Source: Mauremys mutica (Eukaryota > Chordata > Testudines > Geoemydidae). From it: a stretch of 64,000 bases of DNA. Made by a program: the position numbers and the translations under genes. Numbering within the stretch: the first letter of the stretch is position 1; the number at the start of each line of letters is the position of its first letter. Below the pieces are notes generated by a model, which saw only the letters and a list, made by a program, of their open reading frames with translations, did no database searches and was not told the DNA's origin. The stretch is taken from positions 11,833,951 through 11,897,950 of the forward strand of contig NC_059076.1 of the NCBI RefSeq assembly GCF_020497125.1. Reading direction: 5' to 3'. Shown here one piece after another: positions 22,500 through 32,004 of the stretch.

Positions 22500-23300
22500 C
22501 ATGAACGGACACTAAACGTGCATTCCTCCCTCATCCTTGCATTGTTCAACACAAACAAGAGGCTAATTGCCAAAGGAGACTTGTAACTGAGAAAGGAATC
22601 AGGTCTCCAGACACTGAGCATTACACTGGTGGGAGGGCTGGCTTGGCTTTTGGGGAACACAAGGCAATATTTCATGCCCCCAGTGGTGGTCAATAAAGCA
22701 GGGTCAGCATCAGCTTTCCTGGAGTAGGATTGTGAGCAGGTGTGAAGAATATAAATGAGTGTTTCAAAGGGGGGGAAAGCTACAAAAACAAACAATACAT
22801 TTTATTTTTTCTAATTTTAAACCTTGCCAGGAATTGTATTGTCAGTTCAGTACGGAAAAGGGGCGTTTATAATCCTTAAAAAAAAAATTGCTTGTATTAC
22901 ACTATGTCTTTTAGAGTCGGTTGAAATAAAGCAGCTATAATCTCTGTGACAGTTGCTACCATTAATGCCTATCATAAAAGCCGGTAAGGAGGCAGATATG
23001 TTGATTTATCATGCACTGCTGCTCCCATATATCCACTTTCTAATAAAAAAAATCAGTGAAATTATTACTGACTGTGGGCTTAGTGCGCCCACATTTGTAT
23101 TTTAACGTCAGCTACTGTAAGGTTTTAAAGCTTTATTTATGCTTTTTTGTGCGGGGGGGGAGGGACGAAGTGCTAGCAATCAGAGTGTGCCCCATGTCAG
23201 CACCATGCTGTGTTAAAGCTTCAGACAAACTGATTCTTTGCTGGAGAACCAAGTCCTTTTAACCGAGACCTAATTCAGGCTTAGAATCCACGTGCTACTG
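22500..23300. other. No gene recognised; AT-rich block 22,800-23,120
   Basis: The minus-strand ORF 22,484-22,795 has no domain. 22,800-23,120 lacks any repeat signature and includes several A-runs. Its role is unknown. Confidence 0.4.
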
Positions 23301-23304
23301 GACT

Positions 23305-23545
23305 TGTACACAAGAGGCGCCATGACCCAGTGGGTGGTGTACAGGAGCCCGGAGACCTGAGTTCTGTTCCCAGCTCTTCCACTCATCTCATGTGTGGCCT
23401 TGGGCGAGTCATTCACTTCTTTGCACATCTGTTTCCCCTCCTACTCTGGCGATTCAGAAGTATGGTCTCTTTGGGGCAGCAGCTGTCTTGTTATGTACAT
23501 GTACAGTGCCTAACATGCTGGGTAGGGCGCCTGGAGGTGCCACTG
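23305..23545 (+). repeat. MIR-like SINE fossil, near full length
   Basis: 'gagcccggagacctgagttc', 'tgtggccttgggcgagtcat', 'ctgtttcccctcctactctg' and the tail 'gtacagtgcctaacatgctg' occur in MIR/CORE-SINE order. Confidence 0.75.
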
Positions 23546-23678
23546 TAATACCAAATATAACGCATCGCTCTCTATACATTCACCCAGGTAGGGTTTTCCC
23601 CAGCCTGATTAAGTGTCATCGGTCAGAGCCTCAACGTAGGTCCCTTACAGTCCCTGCAGCAGCTATGACGGCATACAC

Positions 23679-23873
23679 CAGGGGTTCTCAAACTGGGGGT
23701 CAGGACCCCTCAGGGGGTCGCGAGCTGTCAGCCTCCACACCAAACCCCACTTTGACTCCAGCATTTATAATGGTGCTAAATATATTAAAAAGTGTTTTTA
23801 ATTTATAAGGGGGTCACAGTCAGAGGCTTGCTGCGTGAAAGGGGTCACCAGTAAGAAAGTTTGAGAGCCACTG
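23679..23873. mobile_element. hAT MITE (CAGGGGTTCTCAAACTG)
   Basis: The left terminus is CAGGGGTTCTCAAACTGGGG and the reverse-complemented right terminus CAGTGGCTCTCAAACTTTC. The flanking 8-bp duplication 'gcatacac' is perfect (23,671-23,678 and 23,874-23,881). The internal 'gggggtcgcgagctgtcag' is family-like. A perfect duplication implies a young or well-preserved insertion. Confidence 0.92.
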
Positions 23874-23884
23874 GCATACACCCA

Positions 23885-24390
23885 CTGAGGATCGGGCCCT
23901 GTGTCTGTTCTTTCACATCTATTTTTCCCAACACATTATTTTATTGAGTCCATAAGTACAGCACACGCTGAGAAGATGGATACATAATTCTGAGCGGGGC
24001 CTCCACTTGCTAAACCATTTAGAATTGTTTTGATTCATCGCCACTTCACGCTTTTTCAGGGGTTGTAAATACATTCCATCAGCATTAGGCACCACATGAA
24101 GCGTTCTGAGTGTTATGAGGAAGCGCTACAAGGAGCTGATACTGAGGGTTAAGCGTCATCGGGAGATCATACAGATGCCTTATATCAAAGACCTTTACGG
24201 GGGAGGGAGTGCGTTTCACCAGTATTAAAGGTCATGTAATTATGACCACATGGGGTGTGATTCTTGTGCAATATAATGCAGGCCAAGTACTGTAGGGCAG
24301 GGTGAGTCACAGCAACATTTCCCTACCTGACAGGCAAAGGAAGCAAACAACTGCCAGGGAGTGTCTGCTGTGGGAGGCTTCCCAAATCGG
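23885..24390. other. No feature recognised
   Basis: Unique sequence between two MITEs. No ORF with recognisable content. Confidence 0.4.
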
Positions 24391-24393
24391 GAC

Positions 24394-24615
24394 AAGGCAG
24401 TAGAGCTGGTCAAAGATTTTCCGATGGAACCGGTGTCCATCGGAAAATGCTGATTCCAGGGAACTGACATTCTGCGGGAATGATTTGATTGAGTCAAAAC
24501 ATTTAATAGAAACCAAGCAGGTGAGACAGTGCCCAGCCTGCCAACCCACCCTCTGGTGGGTGGCCAACCTCCCAAAGTTTTTCATGAAAAGGATCCAGTT
24601 TTTCACCCGTCTCTA
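24394..24615. mobile_element. MITE of the GAGCTGGTCA family
   Basis: Left end GTAGAGCTGGTCAAAGAT. The reverse-complemented right end GTAGAGACGGGTGAAAAACT is the same terminus with substitutions. The centre has 'ccgatggaaccggtgtccat' and 'cggaaaa', a local foldback. Confidence 0.65.
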
Positions 24616-24972
24616 CAAGAGAGCAAGGTAGCATTCACCCTTCCTGGGGGCCCTCTGTGGCTCAAAGTACTGACAATAGAATTTCAGGGCAATGGCTTTA
24701 GATTGTAACAACTGGGTTTTTATTGGTTGATCAGTTGTGACAGGCAGCATCTTGTGACACGGGCCTGTACGAGTCAAAATCTGGGCTCTCTCTGGATCTT
24801 TAAACTGGGATTTGCCCAAGGATGTGGGGCACCTCATTCCCTTATACTTATTTCAAAATGGCAATCCTAACTCATACAACTGCTCTCTTTCAGGAAATGC
24901 AAAGGAGAACCTGCCAATACGTGTCAATAGTTTTTAGCCAGAGTTTCAAAATGGCTCAGCATGCAGTTTCTC

Positions 24973-25095
24973 TAAAGTGATGGATTTTCAAAACAGGTGC
25001 TGAGCACTTTATTTAGCTTCTTAAATGGGAGCGAAGGTCAGTTGAAAATCTTGCCCCAATTGTGCATGCTGCGCACTTTTGAAAATCTGGTCTAT
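24973..25095. repeat. Short foldback repeat, 'gattttca' family
   Basis: Starts 'ggattttcaaaacaggtgct' and ends 'cgcacttttgaaaatctggt'. The ends are clear inverted repeats (GATTTTCAAAA against TTTTGAAAATC). Confidence 0.65.
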
Positions 25096-25193
25096 GACAG
25101 AGGATGATAGGAATACACATTGGCACTGGAAAGCCAACCTTTCATCAAAAGCAGATCAGCACTTGGATCAGCGCTAGAACAGGAAAAGAACAA

Positions 25194-25452
25194 ACATAAG
25201 AACAGCCGTACTGGGTCAGACCAAAGGTCCATCTAGCCCAGTATCCTGTCTTCTGACAGTGGCCAATGCCAGGTTTCCCAGAGGGAATGAACAGAACAGG
25301 TAAATCATCAAGTGATCCATCCCCTGTCACCCATTCCCAGCTTCTGGCAAACAGGCTAGGGACACCATCCCTGCCCATCCTGGCTAATAGGTCCATCAAT
25401 AACTATCCTCCATGAACTTATCTAGTTCTTTTTTGAACCCCGTTATAGTCTT
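25194..25452 (-). mobile_element. CR1 LINE 3' end fragment
   Basis: The plus strand reads 'cataagaacagccgtactgg', 'ccatctagcccagtatcctg' and, at the far end, 'tagttcttttttgaaccccg'. This is the reverse complement of the subfamily at 15,765-16,068. Confidence 0.85.
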
Positions 25453-25795
25453 AACAGAAACAAGCAACCAGCATAGAACACTCGTTAATCTAAAGCAAAA
25501 CAAGAAGCAAGCACATTGTTGTAATGTACGATGATTCCAACCACGGTCTTTCCAATATGATCATATCGATGGTTGGACCTGCCGAGTGCAGGCTGGAAGC
25601 ACTGAGCTTATAAATGCTAGGAAGAGAATGATGAGCAGGGAGCTCCAGGATCTGGCATGACGAGCACTAGTGGGATGTCACCACATTGCAGCTGCCTGGC
25701 ATGAAGATTGAGGCTTAGGACGACCATATGTACCTTATGTGCACTGAGAAGCATGCCGGAGGAGCACTTTGGCCTGGTACAGCTCCGGGGCTGGA
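25453..25795. other. No feature recognised
   Basis: Unique sequence. A short ORF (25,708-25,959) extends into the next entry without domain content. Confidence 0.35.
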
Positions 25796-25799
25796 GGAG

Positions 25800-25874
25800 A
25801 TCTCAGCCTTCCTCACTACAACGAACCCCTGGCTTGGCTCCCCAGGAATTCATTATAGCAAGGGGGTACTGTAT
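25800..25874. mobile_element. Tigger-like MITE end (remnant)
   Basis: 'acaacgaacccctggcttgg' followed by 'ttcattatagcaagggggta' and 'ctgta' resembles a Tigger-type terminus ending next to TA. The other end was not found, so this is a remnant at best. Confidence 0.4.
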
Positions 25875-25879
25875 AAATG

Positions 25880-26595
25880 ACGATGCTGGCAGTACATGCT
25901 CTGACACACTAGCTGATCGCGTGCATTCCTCAAAGAGTGACTTTCCATTGCCCCCGTGATAAAACGCCAAAAGGAAACAAAGCAAGAGCAGCGGTGAAAG
26001 AGAAGTTAATTTAAGTCCTTATTACGGTGCTATAGTAACCGGTATGATTTCTAGTCTCACCAGGCCCCTCCCTTTCACTAAGGTTGAAGCCTGGAGATTA
26101 TTTTCCAAATGAGTATCATCTTCTGCTCCATTTCATGATCCAAAACCAAGCCACATGCCTCCCGTGGCTGCTGTTTCGTTCACGAAAAGGGGAGGAGATC
26201 ATTGCCAGCTAGGGGCACATAATACTTAAGACAAAACAAAACTATCCTTGGATCTAAAACCCATTAGCACTGGCTAATTAATTGTAAGTGCTACCCAGGT
26301 GAATTTTTCAAACCACTGACAAAAACAACACAGAAAAAACTTGAATGGTGCTTGCTGGCTGAAATTAATCATGGAATCTAGGAATTAGAAATGCTTGGAT
26401 GTTCCCGGGTAACCGCAAGCCCAACAGTTACCCAAAGGTGAGATGTAAGAGGATAGCGACAAAGTTAAGATTTTGAGTCAAACTTTCTTAACTTAGCACC
26501 TGTGTTTGGTAAGGAGACTCGCTCTTCCTTGTTCCCACGAAACATGTTCTGGGATCGAAGGCTTGGGAAGAGGTTGCAGTCCCTTGATGAGGCCA
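25880..26595. other. No gene recognised
   Basis: Unique sequence with an AT-rich patch around 26,230-26,400. No repeats or ORFs of note. Confidence 0.4.
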
Positions 26596-26599
26596 GGGG

Positions 26600-26835
26600 A
26601 CTGGGAATCGGGACCTGTCCATTCCTTTCTTGCCTCTGCCCTTGATTCTTGTGACTTTGGGCAAGTGTCTTACCCACTGTGCAGTTCATCTGTAGAATGA
26701 CTATAACAATATTTAGCTGCCTTCATGCTTGTGTTTCCAGACCAGTTAGGTGTGAAGCTTGCAGCACGTATAAACTGCTCTGAGATCTTCAGACAGGGGC
26801 TATGTAAGTGTCCACCAGTAGTTTCTAAAAACATT
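26600..26835 (+). repeat. MIR-like SINE fossil
   Basis: 'cttgtgactttgggcaagtg', 'gttcatctgtagaatgacta' and a later 'aaactgctctgagatcttca' correspond to MIR core and tail. Confidence 0.65.
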
Positions 26836-26914
26836 TCTGATTAGAAAATGCTGGTAGCTGATTTGTTTCTTATTTTTTTTAAAAGAAAAACACCTAACGA
26901 TGCTAAAACTATTA

Positions 26915-27045
26915 TTTAAATGATGGTAGCACCTACAGGTGCCAACCAAGGTCAGAGCCCCATTGTGCTAGGTGTTGTACGTAATAAAAGCATCTCTGCC
27001 CTGAATATCGGACAATCTAAATAGACAACACACACAAAGGGGGTG
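26915..27045 (+). repeat. RPT-1 interspersed repeat
   Basis: 'gatggtagcacctacaggtg', 'gagccccattgtgctaggtg' and 'cggacaatctaa' match the other copies. Confidence 0.6.
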
Positions 27046-27059
27046 GGGGGGAAGTAGAG

Positions 27060-27135
27060 GCAGAGAGAAGGGAAGTTACTTGCTCAAGGGCACAGAGCAG
27101 GTCAGTGGTAGACCAGGAACAGAGCCCAGATTTTG
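27060..27135 (-). repeat. MIR-like SINE fossil
   Basis: 'ggaagttacttgctcaaggg' and 'cagagcaggtcagtggtaga' are the inverted MIR core. Confidence 0.6.
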
Positions 27136-27139
27136 ATTT

Positions 27140-27890
27140 ATTTCTTTTTAAATCAAGGTTACAGAATGCAATCCTGCCTGGTTTCGTCGTCAGATTAGAG
27201 CCAGCCAGCAGAGAACGAGGAAGGAACCAACATCCTTAATCCTCTTCCAAATGATGTGCATTAGTGGCCTAACAGTGCAATTGATGTGGAGGAAAAAGCT
27301 ACCCAGTTGTTAAACAACAGGTATAAATTAGAGCTTTCTATGCCAAAGGCACAAAAACTGACTGTGTGCTTCTGCAGAAACTGTATAGAGTTCATGAACA
27401 GAAAAAGACCTGCTCCAAAGCCAAAAAAAAGCACAAGAACACAGCGCTGCCAAAACTCATTCAAATGAGACCTGGGCAGAAAAAGCAGGTTGTCACGTTA
27501 GGCAACAGAAGTTTGAGCTGGGGGCTTCTGTTTGGTCCATGAACCTGGAAAAATTTGTAAACCACATTAGTCACTGGTGTGTTCCCGCGAAACCGGAGCA
27601 GGGTTTGAAATTGGCCATGGTGTCTGACACATGCAAGAGGAAAGGAGAGGAGGTAGAAGGCATGCCAGTCCACCCTGAACGGCGAAATAGCCCTGTCAAT
27701 TCACGTTTAACATTTGCATCCCAGAATCCCAAAGAATTTAGCAAACTCAGGAACCACCCACCCCACCCTTCAAACACTTCCACCTCTGGGGTGGGGAATG
27801 CAGGAAGGAGAGATCAGCATCCCCCCACAGCACTTAGGATAGGAAATGAAGGACAGTGTATCCTTTTGAAACCAAAGAGTTTTAGGTACT
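27140..27890. other. No gene recognised
   Basis: ORFs at 27,461-27,910 on both strands overlap and lack domains. No repeat termini. Confidence 0.4.
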
Positions 27891-27894
27891 CAGA

Positions 27895-28133
27895 GCTGGT
27901 CAGAAAGTGATTTTTTTCCTCCATGAAAAATTTCTATTGAAATGTTTTTTCTTCATTTTCATCACTATTTTTCCTTGAAATTTTGGAGGGGGGGGCAGTT
28001 ATTGAAAAAACTCCAAATTGAGTTTTTTGGGGGGTTGTTTGTTGGTGGTGGTCAAAATCTATTGCAATCTGAATGTGAAAATTTCCGTTTAGTCAAAAAG
28101 CCATTTTTCATTTTAAAAAAAAACCAAAAAACA
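27895..28133. mobile_element. MITE of the GAGCTGGTCA family, left end clear
   Basis: Begins 'cagagctggtcagaaagtga' and has the family's AT-rich, fold-back-prone body. The right end has been lost or is too diverged to see; the next element starts immediately after it. Confidence 0.5.
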
Positions 28134-28141
28134 TCTTGGAC

Positions 28142-28847
28142 TAGGGTGACCAGATGTCCCAATAAAATCAGGACTGTCCCGATATTTAACCCTTTGTCCC
28201 GCGTCCCAATCAATGTACGATCAGGACGCTATTTGTCCTGATATTCAGGTAAGGAGGCGAGCGGGAGGGAAGCTCCAGGTTTGGAGCACCCATGGGGAAA
28301 AATTGTAGCCAAGCTCCCACCTCCTTGCCTCCTTCTCCCCCTCCAGCACGCCACATCCCCACTCCTCCCCCCTCACGTCGCTTCCTGCCACCTAACAGCT
28401 GTTTGGCAGCACTTAGCGCTTTCCAGGTGGGAGGGAGGAAGGGAGGAGCGGGGATGCGGTTTGCTCAGGGGAGGAGGTGGAGAAGAGGCAGGGCAGGGGT
28501 GGGGACTTGGGGGAAGGGGGTGGAATGGGGCGGATGCTTGGGCGGGAAGAGGTGGGGGCTGGGTGAGCACCCACCCGGCAGAGGGGAAGTCATAGGGCTG
28601 AGCGGGGAGGGTGAAGAGGCAAGCAAGCAAGCGAGCGGCGGGTGGGCGGAGGAGGCGAGCGGTGGGTGGGGGACTGAGGAGGGACACAGCAAGCCAGCAG
28701 GGGGCCGGGGGATGAGGAAGGGCACGGGGGGGCGGGATCTGGGGCAGAGTGGGGGCGGAGCCTAGGCGGAGTAGGGGTGGACTGTGGGCGGGGCTGATGG
28801 CACCCCAATGTGTCCTGATATTTTAGTGTTGTGATCTGGTCACCCTA
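28142..28847. mobile_element. hAT-type element with a 500-bp G-rich core
   Basis: Left end TAGGGTGACCAGATGTCCC; reverse-complemented right end TAGGGTGACCAGATCAC. The flanks 'tcttggac' (28,134-28,141) and 'tcttgggc' (28,848-28,855) form an 8-bp target duplication with one mismatch. The subterminal 'caggactgtcccgatattt' recurs at the right as 'gtcctgatatttt'. The core (28,270-28,800) is purine-rich on the plus strand with many GGG runs, giving long spurious ORFs. A 123-bp relative with the same ends is at 60,192. Confidence 0.85.
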
Positions 28848-28859
28848 TCTTGGGCACAA

Positions 28860-29770
28860 AGTTGAGTGTAATTGCCCAAACTGCAATTCAGAGTTCACAT
28901 TCTTGCAGCAGATACTTAGGATCTCAGCATGATGGGGGTCTTAAGGCACGGGGAGAAAACTGGGTTGTATTCCTGGCTCTACCCAAGAAGACAGTGGGGA
29001 AGTCATCTAACCTGCCTAGGTCTCAGCACAAGCTCTGTGGTAAACCACATAAGTGTGTGCCCTGGAATAAACATTTCTAGAGAGCATGTACCAATGTATT
29101 AGCAATCAATTAACTCAAGTTAAAAATCTCTAGTGCAGACAAGTGAGGATGGGAATTGTCTCCTACAATGCATATGTACCTTACCTAGCGCAACTGGGCC
29201 CTGATCTCAGGTGAGGCCTCTGCCCCTTACTATAATACCAATAAGTCTCAGATCTTTCGGAGAAGATGTTTTTATTGTGTGGGTGCCTATGAGCTGACAG
29301 GTAGAGGCAGTACACACATCCTAATGAAATATACGACTGAAGATAGCATACCTAGAGAACTCTACTCCATGGATTTTAGCCATTCAGTATAGTGGCCTAC
29401 TTCCCCATCTTTCATGTGTCTAATGTGACTCTTTCAGGAGAAAGATAGGGGCAGCGAATGGGATGAAAATGTGTCTCTCTGCCATTTAACATGCTGATAG
29501 TGGATCACAGAAAAGCCAAACTACATAAGGAACTTCACACAAAACTCAAGTAAGTTACAAGCCTAAGGGCATCTCAAACTGGAGCCCTGGAAAAATTAAA
29601 GCACCAAGGATGAAATCCTGGCTTTGTTGAAATCAATGGGGCTAGGATTTCACCTCAAGTCATTTTGACAGTACACTTCACCTGCAACCCATTCTCTACT
29701 AGAAACTAGTACTGATGCCTTCCTGGTCTTTGAATCAGGACCTTGAATTTGAAATTTAGTCTGGAATTAA
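28860..29770. other. No gene; weak MIR-like trace at 28,945-29,050
   Basis: 'ttgtattcctggctctaccc' and 'gaagtcatctaacctgccta' resemble a diverged MIR. The rest is unique and AT-rich. Confidence 0.4.
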
Positions 29771-29772
29771 GT

Positions 29773-29996
29773 AGAGCTGGTCAAAAAATTGGCAGTTTTC
29801 CCTGTGAAAAACTTGACATGAAGAATCTCAAAGAGAAATTAAATGAAAATTTCTTCTGTGTCAGTTTTCAAAATGCAAATCAATTAAAAAATTATCCTTT
29901 TGTTTTAAAATTTCCTACAGAAAAATGGAATAAAAAATGACATTTTTCCTGAGACATTTTCATTTTTGATTAAACCCATTTTTTCAAACAGCTCTA
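29773..29996. mobile_element. MITE of the GAGCTGGTCA family, both ends present
   Basis: The left end TAGAGCTGGTCAAAAAATTG and the reverse-complemented right end TAGAGCTGTTTGAAAAAATG are inverted repeats. The body is AT-rich. No transposase. This is the best-preserved copy in the window. Confidence 0.75.
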
Positions 29997-29999
29997 GGG

Positions 30000-31005
30000 T
30001 GAAGAGGATCATGTCTATGAAAAAGATGGGAAAACAACTTCCAAAAGTAAGCAAGGTTCGTAACGACCTTCCTTTATTACAGGCTAGTGAAGGCAAATGG
30101 TATGCTAAAAATGGGGAAGTGTTATTGCACAACAAGGAACATGCCATCAACAGCAAAGGGGGAAACTGAAATGTCCAGGTTTTACAGAGGGACACACTGC
30201 AGGGACATGAAGGGCTTGTATTAAAAATGCATAATTTAATCAAGAGAAAGCCACTAATTAGGTGGAAATAGGCAGACCTGATATTGGCTCTTTAATATTA
30301 TAGTGTTCTTAGATTCTGCAGTGATTTCGTACAGAACCACCAAAATGTAAATTAATATCAAAAGAAACAGTTAACAAAATTAAGGGATGAGATCAAACAT
30401 TGCTGACTTGTGATATTAAGTACAGCGTAAAATGCTGAGAATAAAACACAACATGCATTCAGGCTTGTATTTTGCCCCTGGTCACGGTAGCTTGAAATGA
30501 ACACGGACGCACTTGTTCACCTAGTTAGTAAAAGAGGAGTTAGGGAGCCCAGTACAATTGCCACAATGATGCAACGCTCTCAGTCTCCCAGCTAAGATTG
30601 AGTGTTCACATGTGATTTGCACCACGTTCTATGCTCCCCTTCTCCTCCCTCCCTCCTATTTCCCAAATTAAGATGAATAGGATGTTAGGACTTGGGGTAA
30701 TGCCAGCTCTGTACTAATTGGACATTACCTCCAGGGTACCAGTAGTCTCCTGCTTGAGGTTTGTGGTGGGAGGGGTTCCTTAGCAGGCAGGCAAACATAC
30801 TGACATGCAGCATAATAGATGTTTTACTCCGCCATAGACAACGGGTGGACTCATGGGCTCCTGTTCCTCACCAGTGGGCAGCTTTCCAGGTGCTTTTAGA
30901 CTTACTGACAGCTATTTAAAACATTGTCTGCCCTTCTGCAGCATGTCCCCTGAGGAGCTCAATGCTTTTTATCTGTGTTAATTATGCCTCATACTTAGCT
31001 ATCAT
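30000..31005. other. No gene recognised
   Basis: Unique, AT-rich sequence. No ORF, TIR or LINE tail seen. Confidence 0.4.
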
Positions 31006-31009
31006 CTGC

Positions 31010-31340
31010 ATTTCACAAATGGGTAAAACGAGGTTAAGCGATGGTCCCAAGGTCACCCAGCTGTCATACAGGAGTCCCGGCTCCTAGCCCTCTGCTCCAG
31101 CCACTGGGCTCCATCCCTTACGCATACAATAGAAGGAAACCCTGGTAAGATCCATATGTTTCCAACCTGAACATTTTCTAAATCCAAGACATTAAAAATG
31201 TCCAGACTAACTGGTACTTAAACGTAGATGAGCCATCCCATAATAAGAATGTAACCATGTCAGGGATGGTCTTCTAGGTGACACAGCAGGTCCCTGGCAG
31301 AGCTGGGACTAGAACCGGGCCTGATTTCCATTTCTAGTCT
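31010..31340 (-). repeat. Two MIR-like SINE fossils
   Basis: 31,010-31,125 ('ttcacaaatgggtaaaacga', 'ggtcccaaggtcacccagct') and 31,250-31,340 ('ggtgacacagcaggtccctg', 'gcagagctgggactagaacc') are each the inverted MIR core. Confidence 0.65.
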
Positions 31341-31539
31341 AGTGAGATCGTGCACGCAGGCAGTCGGCACTAGGAAAAACTGGAACGTACATTATATACT
31401 TCCAAAAAGCTGTCTTGGGGAAAACATCTAACTCAACTAGTCTCAAACACTGAAAATAGCCCACTCCCTTCCCCTCTGTCTAACTCACCATCCCAATTTA
31501 ATATTTCTGATGTGGCGACCAATATCAGAAGAAGGATGC

Positions 31540-31611
31540 GCTTGTTGTTAAGGCACTAGGCTAGGACTCAGGAGACCTGACACGTCAGCCCCTCCTCTGC
31601 CTCAGGCTGTC
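31540..31611 (+). repeat. MIR-like SINE, left part, split by Harbinger
   Basis: 'gttaaggcactaggctagga' then 'ctcaggagacctgacacgtc' is the 5' body of a MIR-like SINE. It resumes at 36,298 as 'gagaccttgggcaagtcact' on the far side of the Harbinger element. Confidence 0.8.
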
Positions 31612-32004
31612 TGAGCCCTGGTCTACACTAGGACTTTAATTCGAATTTATCAGCGTTAATTCGAACTAACCGCTCAACCGTCCACACCAGGAAGCCATTT
31701 AATTCGAACTAGAGGGCTCTTTAGTTCGAATTTGGTACTCCACCCCGGCAGGTGGAGTAACGCTAAATTCGCACTTGCTAGCTCGAATTAGGCTTGGTGT
31801 GGATGCTAATCGAACTTAGCAGCTCCGGGAGCTATCCCACAGTTCACCACTCTGTTGACGCTCTGGACAGCATTCCGAGCTTGGATTCTCTGGCCAGCCA
31901 CACAGGAAATGACCCGCGAAAATTTGAATTCATTTTCCTGTCTGGGCGGTTTGAATCTGACGTTCTGGTTGCACATCGGGGCGAGCTCCGCAGCACCTGC
32001 AACG

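Noticed and set aside
28281..28808. Long Gly/Pro/Ser-rich ORFs on both strands
   Set aside because: They arise from the G-rich core of a hAT element; composition alone opens all frames.
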